From Ponticaulis sp. (GTDB lineage Bacteria > Pseudomonadota > Alphaproteobacteria > Caulobacterales > Hyphomonadaceae), in NCBI GenBank assembly GCA_002701295.1, contig NZUJ01000023.1, forward strand, positions 1 to 45,397: a stretch of 45,397 nucleotides of DNA. The letters are read 5' to 3'. Positions 16,161-24,233 of this stretch are shown here, in pieces. The first letter of the stretch is position 1. Each line of letters starts with the position of its first letter. Made by a program: the position numbers and the translations under genes. Under the pieces are notes generated by a model. That model searched no databases, was not told the origin of the DNA, and was given only the letters and a program-made list of their open reading frames with translations.

Positions 16161-16748
16161 ATGGCTTACGCTGACGCACCACTTGTCTCAACCGACCTTC
16201 TCACCAGGAAGGCCTCGGCCTGGGTCTTTCGCACCTGGATGGACACACCACCGGATGCGCTCCTTGATGAGTGGACCGATGAGGAAATTCGGACAGATAC
16301 CTACTTTGTATCGCCCTTGTCGCGCTGGCTTCTGAAGCTGACGGGCGGTGAAACGCTTGAACTCAAGGTCAATCTCGAAACAAGGGACGGACTGGAACGC
16401 TGGACGACTGAGGTCAACGAAACGTTTCCGCTGTCACCAAGGATCGTGCATGAGGCGACCTCATTGCACTTGTCTGACTATGCCTGCCAGCAACCAGAAC
16501 GGCTGAAAACCTTCATCGATCTGTGTTCGAACTTCAGCATGGTTGATGTTCACAAGCACGTCCGTCTGACAACCATCGGGTCGACCCGCCTTGAATGGTC
16601 AACGGTCAACATTGCCGGTGAGCAGTTTGCAACACTTGCATTTCAGGCTGACGAACTGGAAGAACTGAAACGCATTTTGTCTCTGCTCGGCCTTCAGCAC
16701 GAGAAAAACTGCGATTTCGGTCAGTTCCTGAGAGCGATGGGCTATTAA
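16161..16748 (+). CDS. Unidentified cytoplasmic protein with an R-x-D-x-Y ... L-E-x-K signature
   Basis: The 195-residue protein has no signal peptide or membrane segment and was not recognised with confidence. It contains RTDTYFVSP at 44-52, LLKLTGGETLELKVNLE at about 57-73 and GLERWTTEV near 77-85. A basic or acidic D-x-Y strand followed by a K-rich strand and an E-x-K strand is reminiscent of CYTH/triphosphate-tunnel proteins, but the N-terminal ExExK motif is not seen, so this is speculation. ATG 16161 lacks a strong ribosome binding site. Its TAA stop interlocks with the stop of the convergent GDPD gene in a TTAA palindrome, leaving no room for a terminator between them. Confidence 0.65.
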   Translation: MAYADAPLVSTDLLTRKASAWVFRTWMDTPPDALLDEWTDEEIRTDTYFVSPLSRWLLKLTGGETLELKVNLETRDGLERWTTEVNETFPLSPRIVHEATSLHLSDYACQQPERLKTFIDLCSNFSMVDVHKHVRLTTIGSTRLEWSTVNIAGEQFATLAFQADELEELKRILSLLGLQHEKNCDFGQFLRAMGY

Positions 16749-17854
16749 TCGCTTGCATCAGCGATTGAACGTCCCGTTGCCGGAAAGTCTGTAAAGAACC
16801 CGGTCGCCCCTGCATCCAGAATAGCGTTGATTTCGGCTTCCGGGCTGTCAAAACCCGGGGCGATGTCGTCATCGCGGAAGGTCCAGGGATGAACCTCCAG
16901 ACCAAGCGCCACTGCCCGTTCGGCATATCCTGTCGAAACGCCCGTACTCAGATCCATCACCAGAGATTTGAACGGCCCGACGCCGTCCGCATAGGTGGCG
17001 ATGTCATTAAGTTCGTAGGACGGCGTGCCTGCCGCATCGACAGGGGAGACGAGTTGAACCAGCTTGAAGTCTGTTTTCGCATCAAGCTCTCTCAGAATTC
17101 CATCTTCAAATGATTGAATGCGAACTCTGAACACACAGTTCGGAAAACAGGTCGCGTCAACTTCTGGAACCAGCCCTGCATCTTCTTCGACAAACACGCA
17201 TGGCTCATCGACACAACCAATTTCCGGAACATCTTTCAAGCTCATCGCTTCGCTGAGAACGGATAGTGCTGCATCGCCAATCTCAAGTCCTCTTGCCCTG
17301 TGATGGCTGGGCCATTTCAGCTCCGGATAGACGCCAACCAGGCTTGACGTCTGTCCGGGGTTCTTGTCGCGATTGGCGCGTCCGGCCAAAGCGAGAACCG
17401 ATTTGAAGGTCGGAATGGCAAACTGGCCATTATAGCTCTGGTCCCGGCCCGGCCGGGTCTGCGTGGCGCGCAAGGTCGCAATTTCGTCGGCTGTAAAATC
17501 CCACACAAACCAGTCGGACAGCTCCCTCCCGGATGGATCGGTGAGCGTTGTCTTCCGGTCAGCAAATTCGGGATGCTCGGCAATGTCAGTGGAATCGGAC
17601 AGCCATGGATCATGGCGAGCGACAAGAACGCCGTCTTTCGTCATCACGAGATCGGGTTCGATGAAGTCGGCGCCTTGTTCGATCGCACGCTCATAGGCTT
17701 CAAGCGTATGCTCGGGAAGCTCGCCACTGGCGCCTCGGTGAGCAATGACAATCGGTTTAATCGATATATCTGTCGAGCTTTTAGTGGCCGTCTGACAGGA
17801 TGGGAGCGCGCCAGCGCCCAGAATTATCAATCCTAACGCCCAGATGCCGCGCAT
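16745..17854 (-). CDS. Glycerophosphodiester phosphodiesterase lipoprotein (GlpQ-like)
   Basis: This enzyme hydrolyses deacylated phospholipid heads to glycerol-3-phosphate and an alcohol in the envelope. The 369-residue product has a lipoprotein signal peptide with LPSC (Cys20). The GDPD TIM barrel follows: HRGASGELPEHTLEAY with catalytic His39, EPD metal ligands Glu66 and Asp68, and HD with His81. All key residues are present. A cysteine-containing insertion near 200-230 (GCVDEPC, ATCFPNC) may form disulfides. ATG 17854 has AGGAG 7 nt upstream; the TTG at 17860 is less likely. It starts 2 nt after the preceding secreted-protein gene, so it belongs to the rbfA-containing transcript. Confidence 0.9.
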   Translation of the reverse strand: MRGIWALGLIILGAGALPSCQTATKSSTDISIKPIVIAHRGASGELPEHTLEAYERAIEQGADFIEPDLVMTKDGVLVARHDPWLSDSTDIAEHPEFADRKTTLTDPSGRELSDWFVWDFTADEIATLRATQTRPGRDQSYNGQFAIPTFKSVLALAGRANRDKNPGQTSSLVGVYPELKWPSHHRARGLEIGDAALSVLSEAMSLKDVPEIGCVDEPCVFVEEDAGLVPEVDATCFPNCVFRVRIQSFEDGILRELDAKTDFKLVQLVSPVDAAGTPSYELNDIATYADGVGPFKSLVMDLSTGVSTGYAERAVALGLEVHPWTFRDDDIAPGFDSPEAEINAILDAGATGFFTDFPATGRSIADASD

Positions 17855-17856
17855 AC

Positions 17857-18435
17857 TCAAACTCCTGCTTCGCCCTCAATGAAGCGTGCCAGACCTTCAG
17901 AACAGAAGCCATAAAAATGTGCCCCGACAGGTGTAAAGCTCAGGTCGTAGTCTGCGGCGGCATTTCCCAGCGTCATGTAAACCCGGTTGTCGAGGAGCTG
18001 AAGACTAAAAGGAATCGTCTCTCCGACTCGCCCTGCGAGAAGGTCATATGCCGTACCGCTCTTTTTGATCGCGTGGCCATCGCGCACATTTGAGAGCATG
18101 CCGAGATATAGTTCACCCGTGTCTGCATCACATGTCATTCCGGGTACTGCACCCGCAGTTTTCGCCTTATTATGGAAGCTGAACCGGAAACCCGCTGTGA
18201 AGTCATCAACCGGCCGGCATTCATCAATTCTCACATCGCCAGCAACAATCTCGCCGGAGAGAAGCCGGCCGACAATGTCCTGATGATGATTTTGCAGCAA
18301 TCGACCCGCAGGAACGTCCCAAGGAAATTCATGATAAATATCAGTTGCCTGAGCCGGTACCGCTAAAAGCGAACCAAGACTCGTCAACATTATAACGAGA
18401 GCCAATCGAAGTTTTGTCGTCATGCTCTCAATCAT
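17857..18435 (-). CDS. Secreted protein, paralogue B of a tandem pair
   Basis: The product is about 192 residues with a signal peptide ending VPAQA. The family is not recognised. It is clearly related to the gene upstream: both contain GDVRIDECR followed by GFRF, a C-x(n) acidic stretch, and a C-terminal FGFCS/YGFCS-x-G-x-AR motif. Three conserved cysteines (in DECR, MTC and GFCS) suit an oxidising periplasm. ATG 18435 (with GAAGGGA upstream) is chosen; ATG 18423 would give a shorter signal peptide. It is 28 nt after paralogue A and 2 nt before the GDPD gene. Function unknown. Confidence 0.75.
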   Translation of the reverse strand: MIESMTTKLRLALVIMLTSLGSLLAVPAQATDIYHEFPWDVPAGRLLQNHHQDIVGRLLSGEIVAGDVRIDECRPVDDFTAGFRFSFHNKAKTAGAVPGMTCDADTGELYLGMLSNVRDGHAIKKSGTAYDLLAGRVGETIPFSLQLLDNRVYMTLGNAAADYDLSFTPVGAHFYGFCSEGLARFIEGEAGV

Positions 18436-18463
18436 CCGGCTCAAATCCCTTCACCGATCAGAT

Positions 18464-19036
18464 CTAGCCGATCAAAGCATCTCTTGCGATCAGGCGCGCC
18501 TCGCCTTTTGAACAGAAGCCAAATGCCTGAATACGCGTCGGTTGAAACTTATACGGCATTCGGATCGTCTCACCGCCAAGGGAGAAAATCAGTTCCTTCT
18601 CAGGGGTCACACTCATTGTAAAAGGATGACGGACGCCCAGCGCTGCTTCAACATCGATATAATCGCTGTCGATCGGCTCAGAACCCGGTGCGTCTTTCAT
18701 CAGGAGTGTGTCGATGACGAGGGCCGAATTATCGCGATAGCAGGACACACCGATGACAACGGCCATATCTCCGTCCGTCAGTCTGAAACGAAAACCACTT
18801 CCCCAGTCCTCGCTGACCCGGCATTCATCGATCCGGACATCGCCGGTCAGAACAATATTGTTCGTGGCATAGGGGCCAAACCAGTCGAGATCAGAATCAT
18901 GCCAATACCCGGCTTCTTCGTCCCAGCTATACACGTCCAGAACTGCTGGTTCATCAGGGTTCGCCAGTGAAGGACTTCCAAACAGGCTCGCTCCAATCAT
19001 CAGCGACAGGGCAAGCCGCCGAAAGTCAGGTATCAC
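18464..19036 (-). CDS. Secreted protein, paralogue A of a tandem pair
   Basis: The product is about 190 residues starting at GTG 19036, which overlaps the rbfA stop by 11 nt and has GAGGGA 8 nt upstream. The signal peptide reads IPDFRRLALSLMIGASLFGS and ends near SLANPDE. An ATG at 19066 is a longer alternative deeper inside rbfA. The mature part shares with its neighbour GDVRIDECR, GSGFRFRL, a central Cys (VSCYRD), and FGFCSKGEARLI near the C-terminus. It has no recognised domain. Coupling to rbfA is positional, most likely reflecting insertion into the operon and not a role in ribosome maturation. Confidence 0.72.
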   Translation of the reverse strand: MIPDFRRLALSLMIGASLFGSPSLANPDEPAVLDVYSWDEEAGYWHDSDLDWFGPYATNNIVLTGDVRIDECRVSEDWGSGFRFRLTDGDMAVVIGVSCYRDNSALVIDTLLMKDAPGSEPIDSDYIDVEAALGVRHPFTMSVTPEKELIFSLGGETIRMPYKFQPTRIQAFGFCSKGEARLIARDALIG

Positions 19037-19433
19037 TTTCAAATCCCTCGCGCTCCGCGACGTCATCGAGAAGCCGATCCATCGCACTCGCATCATCATA
19101 GCTTGAATCCGCAAGAAACCGCAATTGTGGCGTGAACTTCATATCAATCACGCGGCCAAGCTTGCCTCGCAAAAAGGCAGAAGCACGGTTAAGCGCGCCT
19201 GCAACCGCTTCGGCATCATCGCTGCCGATTAATGGCGAACAGAAAATGGTCGCATGCTTGAGGTCGGGCGAGGTGCGGACTTCTCCGATTGTCACAGTCA
19301 CGCCCTGCAGAACGGGATCACGAAATTCCTCGCGCGCCAGTATATCGACCAGTGCATGTCGAACGAGTTCTCCGGCACGAAGCTGGCGTTGAGTGGGCCC
19401 CATGGGTTGGGAAGATTTCTGTCGTTTATTCAT
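19026..19433 (-). CDS. rbfA: Ribosome-binding factor A
   Basis: RbfA binds pre-30S particles and aids 16S rRNA maturation, notably at low temperature. The 135-residue protein shows the KH-like fold of the family: QLRAGELVRHALVDILAREE, VTVTIGEVRTSPDLKHATIF and LRGKLGRVIDMKFTPQLRFLADSSYDDASAMDRLL. The ATG overlaps the preceding DUF2459 gene as ATGA, and its 3' end overlaps the next gene's GTG. In most Alphaproteobacteria rbfA directly follows infB; here two membrane-protein genes intervene. Confidence 0.95.
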   Translation of the reverse strand: MNKRQKSSQPMGPTQRQLRAGELVRHALVDILAREEFRDPVLQGVTVTIGEVRTSPDLKHATIFCSPLIGSDDAEAVAGALNRASAFLRGKLGRVIDMKFTPQLRFLADSSYDDASAMDRLLDDVAEREGFESDT

Positions 19434-20125
19434 TGCATGAGTCTAACAGCTTTTTGGTCGGCTGGGCAGACCTTGTCTTTGCTTTCAAGCTGCCAGAAGA
19501 GTGTTGCCGACAGGAAAGAGACAGGCGCATTCAGGCTGACCCCCGATTTTCTCAACGCGCCAGCCGTCCACTGATTGCAGGTATGAAACGCATGATAGCT
19601 GAGGCCGGATCGATAGAACCGGCTGACATCAGGATAATGCCCTTCGGCCACTGTAATTGCCTCACCATCCGCGGTGCGCTCAAGGCTTTGATCAACCTGG
19701 CGCGCAAGTTCGTTCAGTCCGGCTAACGAGAGGCCAACATCGATGGTCCGGTCAGCAAAATAGGTGTCCGGAGTCTTGTCGAGAGCAATCACGTGCAGAA
19801 CTGTGGGGCTGGGCGGAATGATTGCATCGATTCCACCGCCGACTGTCGGGCCAAACCGGTAAAAAGTTTCATCACCCCAGCCGATCACAAACCAATTGGC
19901 CCAGGGGTAATCCTGCCGGAATGTGTGATCAGGTGAAAAAGCTGATGCCGGAAGATAAAGATTGGTATGCCAGCCATTGTCAGACACCTGAATAGTGACG
20001 CAGTCGTCCCGGGTTGGCCCGTCAACGAGCGGCGCAGGATTTGCCAGAATGCAGATCGCAACAATGCCTGCGCTTATTAGCGCTAAACTCAGGAAGATTG
20101 CTCGACGCCGCCGAAAAACTGTCAT
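19430..20125 (-). CDS. DUF2459 / TIGR02117-type membrane-anchored protein
   Basis: The product is about 231 residues. One N-terminal transmembrane anchor (about 8-28, AIFLSLALISAGIVAICILA) is followed by a periplasmic domain. It matches the DUF2459 pattern: SDNGWHTNLYLPA, then WFVIGWGDETFYRFGP, then LHVIALD and a late HTCNQWTAGALRKSG. The conserved H, W, D and C-N-x-W residues suggest an enzyme active site (NlpC/P60-like papain-type is conceivable), but no function is established. ATG 20125 is chosen over TTG 20140; neither has a good ribosome binding site. The stop overlaps the rbfA start by ATGA. Confidence 0.8.
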   Translation of the reverse strand: MTVFRRRRAIFLSLALISAGIVAICILANPAPLVDGPTRDDCVTIQVSDNGWHTNLYLPASAFSPDHTFRQDYPWANWFVIGWGDETFYRFGPTVGGGIDAIIPPSPTVLHVIALDKTPDTYFADRTIDVGLSLAGLNELARQVDQSLERTADGEAITVAEGHYPDVSRFYRSGLSYHAFHTCNQWTAGALRKSGVSLNAPVSFLSATLFWQLESKDKVCPADQKAVRLMQ

Positions 20126-20172
20126 CGGCGTGAGGTGCAACCAAAACCCGGCAGAATTGAGGTGCTGAAATG

Positions 20173-20784
20173 CTAGCCTGCGGCGATAGCCCGGTCGTGC
20201 ATGCTTTTCAAATGTCCGAATACGGTCTGCATTTCTGCGCGTGACGAAAACCAGCTCCTTGGGAGGAACACATCATCTCCGTCAACCGCGCACAAGCGGA
20301 TCATCCGGCGCTGATAGACGATTTCCTTGATCCCGGACCAGTGAATGCGAACGTGCATGGCACCTCGCGTCCAGTAAACACCCAGATCATCGACATCAAT
20401 CTCGGTAACCGTCTCGAGCTCTGTTCCGCGTCCGTATCCCTGACGATAGGCCCAGCGCATGAAGATCAGATACCAGGAGATACCTGCCATCGCAGCAACC
20501 AGGCTGGACACCATGAGAATAATCGGATCAGGCCAGCCGAGTCGGTTGATCGTCGCCGCAACAAGGCTCGCCATACCAGCCGCAATGGCCGGTCCGGTGA
20601 CGCCCGCATAATAAACCGAAGTTGGTCCGATATGCCCGGTGCGGACTTTCCGCGCCAGCGTTCTCAGCTCCTTGCGCTTGATCTTGCCACTGAAATGAAG
20701 ACGCTGAGCCTGTGATCCACCCTCGCCAGTGCTGGAGGATGCCCCAAATGAGCCGGCGTCTGAAGAGGTGAGCTGTGCGTCCAT
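20173..20784 (-). CDS. YcxB-like membrane protein
   Basis: The 203-residue protein has a cytoplasmic N-terminal region (about 1-52, Ser/Gly-rich then basic), two transmembrane helices at about 60-82 and 88-110, and a soluble C-terminal domain. That domain reads VDDLGVYWTRGAMHVRIHWSGIKEIVYQRRMIRLCAVDGDDVFLPRSWF, in pieces matching the YcxB-like C-terminal family (a PH-like beta fold). Function is unknown. ATG 20784 is 36 nt after the infB terminator, so a promoter would have to lie in a very short space unless read-through feeds it. It precedes the DUF2459-rbfA run. Confidence 0.72.
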   Translation of the reverse strand: MDAQLTSSDAGSFGASSSTGEGGSQAQRLHFSGKIKRKELRTLARKVRTGHIGPTSVYYAGVTGPAIAAGMASLVAATINRLGWPDPIILMVSSLVAAMAGISWYLIFMRWAYRQGYGRGTELETVTEIDVDDLGVYWTRGAMHVRIHWSGIKEIVYQRRMIRLCAVDGDDVFLPRSWFSSRAEMQTVFGHLKSMHDRAIAAG

Positions 20785-20820
20785 TTGATCAGCCTTAGGC
20801 GCAAGACCCTAACACGACGC

Positions 20821-20851
20821 AAAAACGGCCACGAAAATTCGCGGCCGTTTG
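20821..20851 (-). terminator. Rho-independent terminator after infB
   Basis: On the minus strand an 8-bp stem AAACGGCC/GGCCGTTT with loop GCGAATTTTCGT is followed by TTGCG (the stem's own T run makes TTTTT). It starts 28 nt after the infB stop and separates infB from the YcxB-like gene. Confidence 0.8.
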
Positions 20852-20878
20852 CATTATTCAGATATTTTTTGAACGGGT

Positions 20879-23491
20879 TCAGGCTGTTTCCAGCGTCCGC
20901 TCGATCATTTCCACCTGGAAGCACTCGATCAGGTCGCCGACGCGGATATCTTCATAGCGCTCAAACGCCATACCGCACTCTGTGCCTTCCTTCACTTCAG
21001 GAACTTCATCCTTGAAGCGCTTCAGTGTTTTCAGCATGCCTTCGTGAATGACGACATCGTCGCGCAGCAGGCGTACGCCACAACCACGCTTCACAACGCC
21101 TTCCGTCACGCGGCAGCCAGCAACCTTGCCGACTTTGGAGATATTGAAGACTTCCAGAATTTCTGCGTAACCGATGAAGGTTTCGCGTTTTTCCGGCGCG
21201 AGCATGCCAGACAGCGTGTCACGAACGTCATCAATCAGGTCATAGATCACCGAGTAATAACGGATCTCGACGCCCTCTTTCTCAGCCAGGTCACGTGCCT
21301 GTTTGTTCGCACGTGTATTGAACGCGATAATCGGCGCGCCCGAAGACTGGGCCAGAAGAACGTCGCTTTCCGAAATACCGCCAACAGCACCGTAAATGAC
21401 GCGGGCGCGGACTTCCTCAGTCGACATTTTCTCGACAGCCTGAGTGATCGCTTCAACTGAGCCCTGAACATCGCCTTTGACGACGAGTGGCGCTTCTGAA
21501 ACCTCAGAGCTGCCCTCTTTCAGACGAGACAGCATCTGCTCAAGCGACGCTTTGGCCGTAGAGGTGCCGCGCATCTGCTTCTTCATGCGTGACCGGTACT
21601 CGGTAATCTCACGCGCACGCGCTTCTGAGTCGACCACAACGAACGGGTCGCCCGGATCGGGTGCACCATCAAGACCAAGAACCTCTGCAGGAACAGTCGG
21701 GCCAGCATCTTTAAGCTGTTGTCCACGCTCGTTAACAAGCGCGCGGACTTTACCCCATTGTGTACCCGCAACGACAATATCGCCGCGCTTCAGCGTACCG
21801 CGCTTGACCAGAACCGTGGCAACCGGGCCGCGGCCTTTGTCGAGCTGGCTCTCAACCACAACACCATCGGCATCGCGATCAGGGTTCGCTGACAGTTCGA
21901 GGATTTCCGCCTGAAGCGTGATCGCTTCGGTGAGCTCATCCAGACCAGTCCGCTCTTTAGCAGACACTTTGATCGCCTGAACCTCGCCGCCCATGGCTTC
22001 AACCTGAATGTCGTACTGCAGAAGCTCTGTCAGAACCTTGTCCGGATCGGCATCGGGCTTGTCGCACTTGTTGACCGCAACAATGATTGGCACACCCGCC
22101 GCTTTCGCGTGGCTGATCGCCTCTTTCGTTTGCGGCATGACGCCATCATCAGCCGCGACCACGAGAATGACGATATCGGTGATATCGGCACCACGTGCAC
22201 GCATAGCGGAGAATGCCGCGTGGCCCGGTGTATCAAGGAAGGAAATCCGGTCACCGGATTTCAGCTGCACCTGATAGGCACCAATGTGCTGGGTAATGCC
22301 GCCAGCTTCACCTGACACCACGTCGGTTGAGCGCAGCGCATCAAGAAGCGAGGTCTTGCCGTGGTCAACGTGACCCATAATCGTCACGACCGGTGGGCGA
22401 CCTTTCAGATCTGCCTCGTCATCGTCCGGACCTTCCAGACCAATCTCGACGTCAGCTTCCGAAACCCGCTTAACGGTGTGGCCAAATTCTTCGACGATCA
22501 GTTCGGCTGTATCAGCGTCAAGAACATCGTTGGCGCGCATCATCTCACCTTGCTTCATCATGTATTTCACGACGTCAGCAACACGTTCTTTCATGCGGTT
22601 CGCCAGATCCTGAAGCGTGATGGTTTCAGGAATGGTGACTTCACGAGACGATTTTTCTTTGTTGTCCTTTCCGCCAGACATGCGGCGTTCGCGTTCCCGC
22701 TCACGGGCACGTTTCACGGAAGCGAGCGAACGTTGACGATCTTCATCACCATCGAGCGCAGCGGCAATTGTCAGCTTGCCCTGGCGGCGCTTTGGTTCGC
22801 CACGTGTACGTGCAGGCTTGGCCGGCTCAACAGAAGGCTTCGGCTTTTTGCTCTTGAGGCGTCCACCAAGTTCGCTGAGCGGGTTGTCCTCAGGCGGCGC
22901 CTGTGGCGGTTCGTTGCGAGCTTCAGGCTTGCGCGCAGGTTCACGAGGGCCGGACTTTTTGTCAGATTTCGCTCTTGCTGCATCTTCCGCTGCGCGGGCC
23001 GCAGCTTCTTCTTCAGCCTTGCGTCGGGCTTCTTCCTCTTCCTTGCGGCGAGCCTCTTCTTCCTGACGCTGTTGCTCTTCTTCCTGAAGCCGCTCCTGCT
23101 CTTCTTTCAGGCGGCGCTGCGCTTCAGCTTTGACGTCGTCTTCGGCCTTGCGCTTGGCTTCTTCTTCTTTCTGCTTGATCAGCGCAGCCTGACGGGCGCG
23201 CAGTTCAGCTTCAGTAATGCCGAGCTTTTTTGCCAGCTCTGCCGCCTTGGACGGAGCCGGTTTACCACCTTTCGCACCACCAGACTTCGCGGCGCCAGCC
23301 TTGACGGTCGTCGTCTTGGCACCACCGGGCGATGGTGACGTGATACGCTTTTTCTTTTTCTCGACAACGACCTGTTTTGACCTCCCGTGCGAGAAGCTCT
23401 GCTGAACAGTTCCCGAATCCTTGCCACGGTTGACCGAGAGCGGCTTGCGGCCCCCATCAGATGTTGAATTGTCGTTCTTCGTATCGCTCAT
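20879..23491 (-). CDS. infB: Translation initiation factor IF-2
   Basis: IF-2 is the GTPase that delivers initiator fMet-tRNA to the 30S subunit. The 870-residue protein has a charged N-terminal region with a long Glu/Arg/Ala coiled coil (about 95-200). The G domain has G1 GHVDHGKT at 373-380, DTPGH (G3) and NKCDKP (G4). Domains II, III and IV follow, ending with the initiator-tRNA-binding C2 domain ([18 protein letters not shown]). ATG 23491 is used; internal IF-2 isoform starts cannot be judged. The gene follows ylxR by 49 nt and is closed by a terminator, so rimP-nusA-ylxR-infB forms a unit here. Confidence 0.97.
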   Translation of the reverse strand: MSDTKNDNSTSDGGRKPLSVNRGKDSGTVQQSFSHGRSKQVVVEKKKKRITSPSPGGAKTTTVKAGAAKSGGAKGGKPAPSKAAELAKKLGITEAELRARQAALIKQKEEEAKRKAEDDVKAEAQRRLKEEQERLQEEEQQRQEEEARRKEEEEARRKAEEEAAARAAEDAARAKSDKKSGPREPARKPEARNEPPQAPPEDNPLSELGGRLKSKKPKPSVEPAKPARTRGEPKRRQGKLTIAAALDGDEDRQRSLASVKRARERERERRMSGGKDNKEKSSREVTIPETITLQDLANRMKERVADVVKYMMKQGEMMRANDVLDADTAELIVEEFGHTVKRVSEADVEIGLEGPDDDEADLKGRPPVVTIMGHVDHGKTSLLDALRSTDVVSGEAGGITQHIGAYQVQLKSGDRISFLDTPGHAAFSAMRARGADITDIVILVVAADDGVMPQTKEAISHAKAAGVPIIVAVNKCDKPDADPDKVLTELLQYDIQVEAMGGEVQAIKVSAKERTGLDELTEAITLQAEILELSANPDRDADGVVVESQLDKGRGPVATVLVKRGTLKRGDIVVAGTQWGKVRALVNERGQQLKDAGPTVPAEVLGLDGAPDPGDPFVVVDSEARAREITEYRSRMKKQMRGTSTAKASLEQMLSRLKEGSSEVSEAPLVVKGDVQGSVEAITQAVEKMSTEEVRARVIYGAVGGISESDVLLAQSSGAPIIAFNTRANKQARDLAEKEGVEIRYYSVIYDLIDDVRDTLSGMLAPEKRETFIGYAEILEVFNISKVGKVAGCRVTEGVVKRGCGVRLLRDDVVIHEGMLKTLKRFKDEVPEVKEGTECGMAFERYEDIRVGDLIECFQVEMIERTLETA

Positions 23492-23540
23492 CTACCACCA
23501 GTTCTAAATACTACATCGTCTGCCTCATCTGGCAGAAAGT

Positions 23541-24233
23541 TTACCGGGCTACCTCAGTATACCATATTCCGCCGTCAATCTGACGGAACTCGTATAACCT
23601 CAGATAGTCCCTTGTCCACAGGTCTGAGAAACGGCCGGTTTTAACCAAACCGTGTATCACATTTTCCCGACCGAAAGCCGAGCCTAATTCGGACGACGTC
23701 AAAGCATTGGCAATGCGGACTTTTTCGTAAATCCCCACGGCCATGCCGACAATGCGCCGACGCCCATCTTCCGCGCCGTCGCTTGCCTCTAAAAGCCATC
23801 CAGGACGTCGCTTCGGGAGCTCATTCCTGATCTGATCAAACCCTAAGATAATGTCTGAGGCGCGTTTTGCCAATCCAAGTGTTGCCTGACAGCGCTTTAA
23901 AAGGAGCTGATCGACTGTTTCAACCAGTCCCTCGGGGGCTCGAACCTGCTTTTTGAAGCCGCGCGAAAACCCGCCTTTTCCGGAAACCAGGCTGTCCAAC
24001 GTCGCTTTCTGGTTTGTGACCCAGACCCCTCGCCCCGGAAGTGTACCGGCAATATCCGGCACAACCTCGCCATCGGGTGAGCAGACGAACCGGATCATTT
24101 TTGACGCCGGTAGTCGCTCACGCGTTGCGAGACACATTCGGAAGGGCGTGCCGGAATTTTTCTTTTCCGGCCCGTTATCGAGTGTTTCGGTATCGTCTAG
24201 TTCTGACTGATCATCGGGAGTCTGCGTCATCAT
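23541..24233 (-). CDS. ylxR: YlxR-family RNA-binding protein with L7Ae-like domain
   Basis: This 230-residue nucleic-acid-binding protein is encoded between nusA and infB, as in most bacteria. Residues about 25-110 form the YlxR/DUF448 domain (RMCLATRERLPASKMIRFV, then GRGVWVTNQ). The second half (LGLAKRASDIILGFDQIRN) is the L7Ae/L30e-like domain typical of the alphaproteobacterial version. The ATG at 24233 overlaps nusA by 23 nt and has GGAGG 7 nt upstream inside the nusA end. An upstream ATG at 24251 would put that GGAGG inside the gene. The C-terminal 40 residues (SDLWTRDYLRLYEFRQ) are a lineage-specific tail. Confidence 0.9.
   Translation of the reverse strand: MMTQTPDDQSELDDTETLDNGPEKKNSGTPFRMCLATRERLPASKMIRFVCSPDGEVVPDIAGTLPGRGVWVTNQKATLDSLVSGKGGFSRGFKKQVRAPEGLVETVDQLLLKRCQATLGLAKRASDIILGFDQIRNELPKRRPGWLLEASDGAEDGRRRIVGMAVGIYEKVRIANALTSSELGSAFGRENVIHGLVKTGRFSDLWTRDYLRLYEFRQIDGGIWYTEVAR

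Noticed and set aside
22361-23338. A 325-residue open frame antisense to infB
   Set aside because: It is an artefact of the biased Glu/Lys/Ala codons of the IF-2 N-terminal coiled coil; the translation is Phe/Leu/Arg-rich low complexity with no start signal.
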